From positions 1,101,943 to 1,165,942 of the forward strand of contig NW_022985552.1 in the NCBI RefSeq assembly GCF_010093815.1: DNA of 64,000 nucleotides, read 5' to 3'. The stretch comes from Pseudovirgaria hyperparasitica. Lineage: Eukaryota; Ascomycota; Dothideomycetes; Acrospermales; Acrospermaceae. The position numbers and the translations under genes were made by a program. Shown piece by piece: positions 49,431 through 59,923 of the stretch (position 1 is the stretch's first letter; each line of letters opens with the position of its first letter). Below the pieces are notes generated by a model, which saw only the letters and a list, made by a program, of their open reading frames with translations, did no database searches and had not been told where the DNA came from.

Positions 49431-52312
49431 CTACGAAGCCTTACGAACCGCGTCCACGTCGTTATAGCTAGGCAATGCCTCTATAGAGGTAGTAAGAGGT
49501 TCAGAGCGGCGTTAATAGCGACCTAGTCATCGCTAGATAGATGGTTAAAGAGTTTTCGCGGAGCGTCTACCTTACTAAACTATACTAATATAACCTAGCT
49601 AGGGAAGTATATACTTCTATTCTATCCCTAATTAACGCGTTAAGAGAAGTTCACGAGGATAAAGGGATAAGAAAACCACCTAACGCGCTACTACTATGTC
49701 GAAAGCAGGCCTAAATCTATCTTACTAACTAGATAGAGGAAGCGGAGATCCTAGTAGCGCGATAGAATACCTTAAGGCTTAAACGGCTCTAGAAACGTAA
49801 GGAACACGTCGAGGGTAACTAAGAAACTACTACTAGAAGAACTTATTAAAGCTAACTCTCCTATAGTATTAAACTACGTTTATTAAGCCGCCTAGTACGA
49901 CTACTAGTAGCACGACTCTATTAAGACCTTTCGCTCGATACGAGATACCACTTTACTACTAATAGATAGAGTGGCTCCCGCGTACGAGAGATGTTATAGT
50001 CTACTATAGAAGGTGGGATACTAGAGTATATAGATAATAGTATATAGATATAGGTAGGAGGTAGCTATAGGGACCCTTTAAGAGTAGTAGAAATAAGTCG
50101 GGTTAGTAGAAAGAGAATACCTAAGTCGCCTAGGCGTATATACGTAAGGGATTTAGAGGATACTCTCCTATAAGATACGGTCGGCCTATTATAGAGAGAT
50201 TCTTATAGGTAACGCGAAACCGAAAAGTAGTAATACTTAAAGGCGGGGCGTGGTATATAGTAGTAACTACTAGCTCTAAGGACCTTACCCCTTTAATAGG
50301 CTCTAACCCTTAGTATATCTAGAAGTAGATAGGATTACGTCCTAGCTAGAGAGACTACTATATAGCCCGAGAGAACGGATACGTATATTAATTTATAAAG
50401 AGATAGAACGTGTCGTCTATAAGGTATATACGCTAGTATTATAAGTTTAAGGAGTAAACCTCGTAGTTACCTAGCTAGAAGAGGCTTTAGTTACCTCTTC
50501 TAGTAGAGCCGGAGGTATAAGTCTAGAGGGGATAAGATAAGGCGAAAACAGGAGTAGGGTCTAATGGTATAGGGCACGTCGAACCTACAGGAGTTATCTA
50601 ACTCCGAACTAGAGGCCCTAGGTACTAGAGCGAATATAGAGAGACGGCATGCGGCATCCTACAAGGGAGCACCATCTCTCCAATCCTATTCCTCTTCTTT
50701 ATAGTAGACCTTCTTTAAGGAATAAAGTATATAGAGGTAGTCGGATACGCCGATAACATATACCTTCTAGCCATCGATAATAATACTAACCGAACGTATA
50801 GACGACTAGAATAGGACTACGAGAGGTGTCTCTAGTGGGTAAAACGCCACGGAGTAAAGTTCGCCCTAGAGAAATACTAGCTCATGCACTTTATTAATCG
50901 TTAAGAGAAATAGGTAACTAGGGAAGGCGAATAACGCCCCTAAATCAACGCATTTAATGAACTACTAGTATAAAGTATACACGCGCTCGGAGTTATACTA
51001 GATAGTAAGCTTAAATAGGGACCATAAGTAGTATATACCGTCTCTAGGGCCCTCCGGGTAGAAGCCGCTATATAACGGATTATAGTCTCTACGTAGAGAA
51101 CCGCCCGGGATAAGGTACGCCAGCTATATATATCTATAGTACGACCCGCCTTTACGTACGGACACGAGTACTAGTACACGGCCCTTATATAGACTAGGCG
51201 AATAAAGCTCGAATCTATATAGAACCGTATACTCCGTCTTATATTAGACGTATATAAAGCTACTAATACGATGCTACTACGACGCGAGATAGACGTTATA
51301 AGTATATATAACTTCTACTAGATATAGAGGGTGGTATACTTTACTAAATAATAAGTATAGAAACGTATAGAAAACGCAGAATATACTTTCGCCGCGCTAT
51401 ATGTACGAATTAGTATATATTACCGCGCACTTCTATATATAGACCGGAATCGAATACGGTATAGGTGCTTAATAGAAGCCGACTCTAGCTAAGTAGTATA
51501 AGAAGTCCGAGACAACCCGGACGCTCTCCTAGACCGGTAGAGCCTTTAAGAACTTATAAAAAATATACGGTCGTGGACTTAAGATAAGTAGAAAGAGGCA
51601 CTCCGTGCCTACTAGACCTCCTAGTAGAATAGATACCTAGAGTAGATTCGAGGGCCATAGAAGGAACTAAGTAAATAGATATATAAAGGGCTAACGAAAG
51701 CCTAAGTATCTATACTTATCTAAGCCCGAACGGGCGCCATAGAACTCCTATACTATATCTATAAGAGAGGCGTTCCCGACACCTCCCTATAGTATAAGGC
51801 GTACGGCTAGAGAGGTATAATACGCCACTATCTAGCTATATACCCTAACCTCTATATATAACGGTAATAGCTTATCCACATTACGAAGACTTTAGATATT
51901 ATATAATAGCTTAATAAGTACCCTAAGGACGTCTCCTAATAGATACTTATATATCTACTACTCCTCTAGTACTAGTAGACCCGGAAATATATACCGGAAG
52001 AGACCCGGTATACGCCGGTAGTAACCCGATATATACCGGAAGAACCCCGGGAGAACCCCGATTATTAGTTAAGGGCAGCCCTTAACTAATAACCTCCACA
52101 CCTATACGTGCTATCTAAGGGTAAAATAATAGTAATATAGGCTATAGACTAATAGGCGTACCCTATAGCTATATACTTAAGACGAAATAGAGGTTTAACA
52201 AGATATAGTTATAGATATAAGGAAGTTTTTCTCTATGGGGTTTCTTCTTATATAGTGGCTTAGACTAGAGGAGGCATAGGCCTATAGAGTACTACTCTAC
52301 CTAGTTATATAA

Positions 52313-52332
<20 letters not shown>
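49431..52332 (+). mobile_element. LINE-B: non-LTR retrotransposon, 2.9 kb, inserted in the Gypsy-1 3' LTR
   Basis: It is flanked by an 18-bp duplication TTATATATATACTCTCGG (49413-49430 and 52333-52350) and ends in a (TTA)n tail at about 52313-52332. A + frame from the 5' end (about 49.43-49.81 kb) holds a helical, basic segment (REVHEDKGIRKPPNALLL). The reverse transcriptase follows, with GILQGS...SPILFLFF near 50.65 kb and the catalytic motif reading YADN near 50.745 kb. The last aspartate of YADD is changed to N by a G-to-A change, so this copy is inactive. A zinc-knuckle-like motif (Y..YG..G...HYLA, cysteines turned to Y) lies near 51.80-51.83 kb. No endonuclease or RNase H region is present. 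Its 5' end coincides with that of LINE-A. Confidence 0.88.
52062..52092. repeat. Perfect palindrome, copy 4 of 6 (LINE-B 3' region)
   Basis: 31 nt with CAG spacer, about 240 bp before the LINE-B tail. Confidence 0.9.
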
Positions 52333-52344
<12 letters not shown>

Positions 52345-52448
52345 TCTCGGATTCCTACTAAAAGGGTTTGGTAGTAATTCGTTCTATAATAGAATACACC
52401 CTATTGTTCTATCTAACTATACTACTATCTAATAACCCTATTCTTATA

Positions 52449-52967
52449 GTTAACTCGATTTAATCGTAGGGTATATACTATTAAGACCGATTTTCTATTA
52501 TCGATCTAGCGGAAACGGCATCGCAGGGTAATCTTAGAACGGTGTTTAGGGAAATCAAGTATCTCGCAAGAACATAAGATTAATTATTTAAAACCGTATC
52601 CTTTACTACGCGCCTCGAATATAGCTTCTTCGATCTCGGTCTATGTTTATTCAATTACTTCCTCGCTAGTAACTATAGCGTTATAGAGGTCGGCGAATAT
52701 AAGATAAATATCATTCTAAGTAAGGGAGACTTAACATAGAAAGTAATCTAGTACTAGTACTTTTAAAGGTCGGACTCCGGCGACTTTATACTCGTTGTTT
52801 AGACGGTAGTCGCTAGTAATAGTAGTAAAGAGCGGTGGCTCGTCTATGGCTAAAGAGACTTTAGAAGCACTATTATTAGAAAGGTTATTATAAGGCGTAG
52901 CAGATTCAGTGGCTACGACTTTATCTAGGTTTTCTATAATACCATGAATTAATTCTTTACTATCCAT
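52449..52967 (-). pseudogene. Truncated second helicase gene (N-terminal part), same family as the helicase at 30.7 kb
   Basis: Reading the - strand from ATG at 52965-52967 gives MDSKELIHGI..., open for 78 codons and then legible with a few RIP-type stops to 52449, where the Gypsy-1 LTR begins. It aligns with the large helicase at several places. FTTITSDYRLNNEYKV matches FSILTGNYRPNDEYKL; EARSKGYGF matches KARGKGYGF; FPKHRSK matches FPKYRS; LRLNRVN matches LRFNRTN. It lacks the hexapeptide repeats. The sequence identity is only moderate, so it is a diverged relative, not a recent copy. CpA and TpG are well kept here, which suggests it was too different from other copies for strong RIP. The rest of the gene is missing from the window. 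Confidence 0.7.
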
Positions 52968-53100
52968 GATAAGGCGCTCCGTACTCCCGTATAATTTGGT
53001 TTCTTAACTAATGGAAGATATACTAAAGATATTAAGTATATTATGTATTAAAGTAAAAGAGAAGAGAGATAAATAAAAGGTAAAGTTTAATACCAAGACG
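52968..53100. other. Upstream region of the truncated helicase, border with Gypsy-2
   Basis: A short AT-rich stretch that would contain the promoter of the truncated helicase on the - strand. The 3' LTR of Gypsy-2 is expected about here but I cannot delimit it without the other LTR. Confidence 0.35.
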
Positions 53101-54632
53101 TCTAAAGGAAGCGGTGGTTAATAGAGCTAAAGTAACGGTAGCTAAGGTAATAAGGTTAAGGGTAGCTCGTTAGGAATAATATTTACTATACTCGCCTAAA
53201 TTAGTACGACTATTACGTAAATAACGTAAGGGATATCAACGTAAATAGGGAGTAAAAACATTATAAAGGAAAATCATAGAAGGTAGAAATATATCGAACG
53301 CTAAAGAGGATTACCTAGCTAGCACGTAATTTCTTTAAACGTTTACGTGCGTTAAAGGCTACTACCATTTTAGATATATTACGTATTAGATCCGATTTAC
53401 GTACCTAGTCTAGCTTATCGTAGCCCTTCTATATAACTTTAAGGTAAGATACCGCTTTAGTTTCACCTTCTAGGCGCCGTAACCTACGGGCTAGTATTTA
53501 ATTAATAATATAGGCGGCTTCGCCCTCGATTTCTTTAATAGAGCCGGGGTCGCGAATTAATCTATTAAGAGTATCTAGCGTATATAGTTCGAGGTAAGTA
53601 ATTAAGATAACCGGGTGAATTTTAACGTGTTTAGGGAGTTCGAGTCGGAAGGTAACCTAAGTAACTTTCTCGAGTACCTTATAGAGACCGACTTTCTCTA
53701 GATTAAGGTAGGACATTAAGAGTAATCGATACCCTTTAGTACTAGGCTTACGTATAACTTTTAGCTAAACCTAATTATCTATATTAACCTTACTATAACG
53801 ATTATCGAAGAAGATTACTATTTTAGCTTAAGCGACGGTTATTATCTCTTTAGCCTAATTACGGATGTCTTAGCGGGATAGAGTAAAATCTTCCGCCGAT
53901 TACTCGTTCTTATTTAATGGCTAGGATAGTATTATTACTATTATCGGATCCCTTAGGCGTACACCGTACATAAGTTCGAATGGGGTTTTATTCGTTATAG
54001 AACTCGTTATCGTTAGTAAGGTGTATTCCACTATTAGGAGTAATTCATCCCATTCTATAATATTCTTATTCTCCTTAATAATTAAGTATTAAAGGATTAT
54101 TTCCACGGTTAAATTTATCCGTTCGCTCTACCTATTTGCTTTAGAATTATAGGCTACGGTAACTACTATTATAACCCTTATAATATTAAATAGTACACGC
54201 TAGAATTAGCTTAGAAATCGCGAATCGCGATTAGAGATAATAACCTTTAGTATGGTCTAACTAGCGACGACGTAGTCATGAAAACCAACTACCCATTCCT
54301 ATGTAGTCTAAGTATCCTTCCCGGGTATAAGCTTAACTCCTTTAGTAAATTTATTAGTAATAGTAAGGTACTAATTAAAGCCGTTAACGGTTATTAGTAG
54401 TCCTATAATAAAGTCTATTAAGATTGTATGAAATGGTATTAGAGGAGTAACTACTAGTATTAATTCCCCGATTGGTTGTCTATTTAATACTTTAGAGGCG
54501 CTATAAGTAGGGTATTAGTTAATATAGCCTCGTACGTAATCTCTAAGCTTTAGAATAAATAGATTCTACTATAGACGAATATATATATCGTTTATATCTC
54601 GATATCTACCTTTAGTATAAGCCTAATCTATA
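53101..54632 (-). mobile_element. Gypsy-2, left part: integrase and C-terminal region (fossil)
   Basis: On the - strand from 54.6 to 53.3 kb one meets an integrase core (ISNRDSRF near 54.23 kb; SKANRQSERIN near 54.13 kb, the place of the DGQSE block) and its C-terminal part (KTPFELMYG near 53.98 kb). A chromodomain-like tail near 53.5 kb is possible. It joins the right part at 59924 across LINE-C. Broken by RIP-type changes. Confidence 0.78.
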
Positions 54633-54860
54633 ATAATAATATTAGTAAACTAGGTAGAGTACCACTCTATAGACGCATGCCTCCTCTAGTCTAAGCTACT
54701 ATATAAGAAGAAACCTACGAATAGGAAAAACTCCCTTATATCTATAACTACGCTCTGTCTATCCTCTCGTTCTTTATATATATATAGCCCTAGGGCTACC
54801 CCTAGGCCTATAGCCTATATTATAATGGTTTACCCTTAGGTAGCACGTGTAGGTACGGAG

Positions 54861-54893
54861 ATTATTAGTTAAGGGCTACCCTTAACTAATAAT
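54861..54893. repeat. Perfect palindrome, copy 5 of 6 (LINE-C 3' region)
   Basis: 33 nt (35 with the outer G/C pair), CTA spacer, at the same relative place as in LINE-A and LINE-B. Confidence 0.9.
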
Positions 54894-57800
54894 CGCGGTT
54901 CTCCCGGGGTTCTTCCGACGTATACCGGGGTTCTTCCGGTATATATTAGGCTTCTTCTAGTATATATACGCGGGTCTACTAGAACTAGGGGAGAGGAAGG
55001 TGTATAAGTATCTATCGGGTAACGTCCTTAGGGTACTTATTAAGCTATCGCGTGATATTAGAGGTCCTCGTTATATAGACGAGGGCTTATCTTAGGGTAT
55101 AGAGGCTAGAGCACGTCGCGAGGTAGTAGTATATTATACCTCTCCGGCCGTAGTCCTCGTACTAGAGAGATATATCTAGGACGCCTCTCTAGTAGAGGTA
55201 ATATAGGAGACCTATAGCGCCTATTTAGGCTTAGAGGAGTATAGATGCTTAGGCCTTTATTAGCCCTTTATATATCTATTTACTCGGTTCCTTCTAAGGC
55301 CCTCGGATCTATTCTAGATACCTATTCTATTAGGAGGCCCACTAGGCTTTAAGTACCTCCCTCTATTTACCCTAGATCTATAACCGTATAACGCGGCTAA
55401 GCTCCTTAGGGCTCTATTAGCTTAGGATAGCATCCGGGTTATTTTAAACCTTCTACGCGGTCTAGCTTAAGTCCGCCTCTATATAGTATTTATATTATAC
55501 TCGAGTTTATTCTATAGTAGAGAGGGCCTAGTAATACGCGCGGATACGTATACGTAGTACGGCGAAGATATATACTCTATCTCCTCTACGTTCTTATACT
55601 TATTATTTAGTAAAGTATATAAGTCTCTATATCTAGTAGAAGTTCTATATACTCGTTACGTTTATCTTACGTTAGAGGAGTATCGTATTAGTAGCTTTAT
55701 ATACGCTAGAGATAAGGCGGAGTATACGGTTTTATATAGACTTAAGCTTTGCCCGCCGAGCTTATATAAGGGCCGTATACTAGTACTCGTGTCCGTATAT
55801 AAAGGCTAGGCGTACTAGGGAGACGTATAGCTATCTCGCCTTATCCTAGGCTATTCCCTACGTAGATACCGTAATCTAGTATATAGCGGTTTCTATCTAG
55901 AGGGCTCTAGAGACGGCGTGTGCCACCTATGGTCCCTATTTTAGCTTATTATTAATTATAACACCGAGTGCGCGTATACTCTATACTAGTAGTTCTATAA
56001 AGGCGTCGATTTAGGGGCGACGTGTCCCCTCCCTAGTAGTCTATCCTCTATGGCGGTTAATAAAGTATATAAGCTAGTATTTTTTAGGTGCGAATTTTAC
56101 TCTATGGCGCTTTACCTACTAGACGCATTTCTCGTGGTCTCGTTCGAGTCGTGTATATATTCTACTAGTACTACTATTAACCGCGAGGAGGTATATATCG
56201 TCTACGTATCCGACTACCTCTATATATTCTATTCCCTAAAGGAGGTCTACTATAAAGAAAAGAAAGAGAATCGGGGAGATGGTACTCCCTTACGGGATGC
56301 CATATACCGTCTCCTTATATTTACTTCGGTATCCGGGGATATATATTTAAGTAGTCCTTTACGCGAGGAAGGACTATATAAATTATATAATCTACTTAGG
56401 TATTCGCCTTATCCGGAGGTTATAGATAAGTCTTATATAGTTTACCTTATTAAACGCCCCTACTATGTCTAGGGAGAGTAGCGTAACGACTCGTCCTTAT
56501 TTCTATATAGTCTAGATAACCTCGAGGATATATTAAATAGCTATAATTAGGGAGCTTCCTACCTTCGCCTTCTAGTTTACTAGAAGAAGGCCGTGTACCT
56601 ATACTACTATACTTATCTTCTTAGTAATTATAGCTTCTAGTACCTTACTAAGGTAGGAGAGAAGGGCGATTAGCCTCCATCCCTTCGGCGTGTTTAGGCT
56701 CTTCCCTAGTTTTAGAAGTATAACCGTGTATATAGTTCGGAAGCTCTATAGATGGTATCCTATACGGGCGCACGCTCGGAATATATAGCCTATAATTAGT
56801 AAGGTCGCCTATATGGTCCTCTTAAGGCATCGATTCGGAATTCTATCTAGTCTAGGCGCTTTATTATTCGGGAGTATCTTAATAGCGCCGAGTATATCGT
56901 TGTCCGTAATTTCCCTAGAGATACTTATAGCTTCCGGGTATTCTATGCCGTCGATATCTAATAGGTCTACGGGTTCTAGGAGAGGGAATATAACCTCTTA
57001 TAGGATCTCTATTTTCTCGAGGCTTATAGAGTACGTCTTTTCTTAATATATAAGGGGGGGTATAAGTGGTGTAGGTGTCGGGGAGGCGGTGCTTTTAGCC
57101 TATTTTACTATATGCCATAGTCTAGTAGTATTACGTGTATATCTATCCGTGACTATATACTACTATTTACGTCGCTCGTTATAGAGGACCTTATCTTATT
57201 ATTTTCTCGCCTCTCTCTATTTATCCTATACTTTAGATATATAGTTATAGTATACGCGTGTATATAATCTCTAGACTTCTTACCTATGCTCTCGTACTTA
57301 AGGTATACTTTTCGGGTCTAGAGGTCTATATATTTAGTACGGCACGTGTTTATCTCTTACTCCCTAGTATACCTATAGAAGTATATTCACGGCCTAGTCG
57401 ATGGCCGGGCCATTAGATATATTAACTATAGACGGGTCTAGAATCGTCGATTCTAGGTCCTTTAGGTACTTTTCCTAGTTAGTATCCTTCTATAGCTATC
57501 GCCCTCGTTAGTCTTAAGGGGTAGATACGTCTATTACGGTCTCCATGTATTCGTGGTCGGAGTCTATCTATATAAGGCTTAGGCGGTAGTATTAAGTCCT
57601 ATTATAAATGTGTCTAGTGGCTAGAGTAAGGTCGAGTATAGATCCGCCCTTATCTTATTTATATTTTCGCTAGGTAATCTATTCTACTAGTATAAGAAGG
57701 TATAGGAAGCCATAGTATTAGGTGCGTAGTTCTCTAGCTCGAAGCTCTTCGCGGGTAACGGTTAGTCTACCCTACTAGCTATAATAGAGGTTAAAGTCTC

Positions 57801-59650
57801 CTAGGAGGATGTATTATCCTAGCTTAGTAGTACCCTTAAGTATATTATCCGCCTAAAGTAATCGGTTCTAATTATATATATTATATATATAGAGGGGTCC
57901 GATATTCGTCTAGAGGTATAGTATTATCTAGAGGTTATCCCGTTTAGTATACAACTATAATAAGAGTAGAATAGACTTATAGATATGGAAGAGGACTCTC
58001 CTCTCCGGTCCTAGGGGGTGTATTATATAATATCCTAGGTATGTTATTGGTTTGTTCGTCTAGTAGTGTTTATATAGCTCCTATATAGCGAGTATTATAG
58101 CTCCGGTCTCCTCGAGGAGTATCGCCTAGTTCTTACGTTTATACTATACGTTTACCTATATAATTAGGAGTATATCTTGGTCTCTTATTAGGTGCTAGGG
58201 AATATATAGACCTATATATTTATTCCTCTAAGACGCGACTATCCTCGTACGGCGGCGGCCTTAATAATTCCTTAGGGCCGTCCTATTATTAGCTTTCTTA
58301 GAATGGTTTACTATTCCTAACCGCTTCCTTATAAGGAGATAGTCTATAGTAGTAGTATTATAGTAAAGAGAGGAATAGTAGTAGGTCGTATCGTTTATAG
58401 CTACCTTACTCCCTTTATCCAGATTAAGTGGATATATTTAGTAACCTATTTACGTTTCGCGCACGTAGTCGACTACGACGGGTACTTACCGTCGTAGTTA
58501 GAGTACTTCGCCGTGTCTCTATCCCTCTAGCCCTCTCCTTATATCCCGTGGGGGCACTTCTAGGTACTATATTCTTATTAATACCACCTATACCTAGTCT
58601 TTTAGGAGTACCGCTGTGCCGTATACCCGTATCCCTAATAGTTAAAGTACTATATTATTACCTATGCTCTATCCTATGGTTCCGCCATAAGAAGCTCCCC
58701 TTCCGCTAGGAATCTCTCTTATATAATTTAATACGCGAGGGCGGGGTCCTTAAGCTCTACTATTATAGTAGAGTGTGCCTTTAATCTAGTTTTAATCCCT
58801 TATATATTCTTCTACTATACTCTTACGATCTTAATCCCTAGGTATTTTCGCTCGTTTAACTATTCTATCCGCGTGATATCCTCTTCTCTAATAACCTATC
58901 CGCTTATAGATATAGAGTATACCTATATTAGGTATGTGGCCGCCCTAATAGAGGCGCCTAGAAAGATACTACTAATCGCGTTCGGATCGCGCGAGATAGT
59001 CTACTACGCGATATTCGTTATCGTGGTAAGTACTACTCCTTCTAGCGTGAGTTTAGCGGTAACGATATTTAACTATATTCCCTTTTATTCGTTAATCTTA
59101 CTTACTATATCCTTTAGGGATACTTACTAGACCTATACTAGGGTGTCCTTATCCTAGATTATAACGTATATACTACACGCCACGTCGCCGGTCTAGGGGG
59201 CCCGTAGTATAGCCTCTAGTATTACTACTATTTATATCTATATACTAGGGCGCTTACCTTAAGTAAGTTCCTCCTAGATTCTACGTAGGCTAGCCTCTAT
59301 TTAGTCGAGCCTACCCTCCGGTCCTCCTAGTTATATCTTCTTCTCCTCCTCTATAATTCACTTTAGATTCTAGATAAGATTCTAGAATATATATAGAAGG
59401 GTCTTCTAGCCCTCTCCGGCTTCCTTCTCTATACGTGCTACCTAGTAGTTAATATAATCTAGAAGGGTTTCCCCTCTCGGGGTCCCCTTTATTCTATCTA
59501 TCTATAGCGGCGTGCGCCTTTAGGTGTATTCTACGTTTTAGATAGGTATATAGTTACCCTTAGTAATATCGCTATATAGCCTTTTCTATCGTACTAGTAG
59601 GGGTATATCCGGTATATACTAGGGTATATCGGTACCTAAGGCCGCCATAT

Positions 59651-59681
59651 TTATTAGTTAAGGGCTACCCTTAACTAATAA
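59651..59681. repeat. Perfect palindrome, copy 6 of 6 (LINE-C 5' region)
   Basis: 31 nt with CTA spacer, about 245 bp inside the 5' end of LINE-C. Together with copy 5 it puts the same hairpin near both ends of one LINE. Confidence 0.9.
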
Positions 59682-59923
59682 AAGGGGGTCGGTATATCGG
59701 CGTTCTAGTAGCGTGGTCCGTGCCTCTATCTCCGTGAGGATTTTAAGAGGGTGTATATATATCTTTATATGGTGATAACGTCTTGGTTTCGACGCTACAC
59801 GTACGTGCGTATGGTAGTAGTTAGTGTACTTAGTATACTCTATCGATTAAGGTATATATCTCGCTATATTACCCTAAATGGACCAAGTTAGCCTCTTGGG
59901 GATGTAAAAGAAGTTTTTTTTTT

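Larger units (their letters stand above)
17603..52448 (+). mobile_element. Gypsy-1: chromovirus-like LTR retrotransposon split by four insertions (fossil)
   Basis: A single Ty3/Gypsy element of about 7.4 kb spread over 35 kb. Its parts are: 5' LTR 17603-17830; gag 17831-19127 with its zinc knuckle cut; then LINE-A (19128-43045, itself holding the 21.6 kb block); end of gag and protease 43046-43420; a TRIM-like insert 43421-44022; reverse transcriptase, RNase H, integrase and chromodomain 44023-47300; a long 3' region; and the 3' LTR 49298-52448, split by LINE-B. The LINE duplications join the pieces unambiguously. No target duplication for Gypsy-1 itself is visible at 17598-17602 versus 52449-52453. 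Broken by many RIP-type changes. It is the oldest layer of this stack. Confidence 0.88.
49298..52448 (+). repeat. Gypsy-1 3' LTR, split by LINE-B
   Basis: The first 133 bp are at 49298-49430 and the last 98 bp at 52351-52448. Together they match 17603-17830. The break is the LINE-B insertion. Confidence 0.88.
54633..59923 (-). mobile_element. LINE-C: 5.3 kb non-LTR retrotransposon inserted in Gypsy-2
   Basis: A near full-length LINE on the - strand, flanked by a duplication of about 15 bp TAAGCCTAATCTATA (54618-54632 and 59924-59938). It has a (TAA)n tail at 54633-54645 and a poly-A run at the 5' end (about 59914-59924). From 5' to 3' on the - strand: a possible first frame (about 59.55-58.4 kb), an APE-type endonuclease start with LREETGAIILA (about 58.13-58.09 kb), reverse transcriptase with the catalytic motif reading YVDD (about 56.19 kb), and a zinc-knuckle-like C-terminus (about 55.15-55.1 kb). 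It is related to LINE-A and LINE-B but clearly a different subfamily, and is longer. It is broken by scattered RIP-type stops. A Tad1-like clade is likely but not proved. Open frames on its + strand are antisense shadows. Confidence 0.85.

Noticed and set aside
52731-52967. A complete small gene of 78 codons on the - strand
   Set aside because: Its reading continues past the stop with matches to the large helicase, so it is the start of a truncated gene, not a small gene.
56050-56472. 140-codon open frame on the + strand
   Set aside because: It is antisense to the reverse transcriptase of LINE-C (the catalytic YVDD lies opposite at about 56.19 kb).
58428-59130. Two + strand open frames of 93 and 85 codons with hydrophobic stretches
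   Set aside because: They lie antisense to the 5' half of LINE-C and have no start context or homology I recognise.
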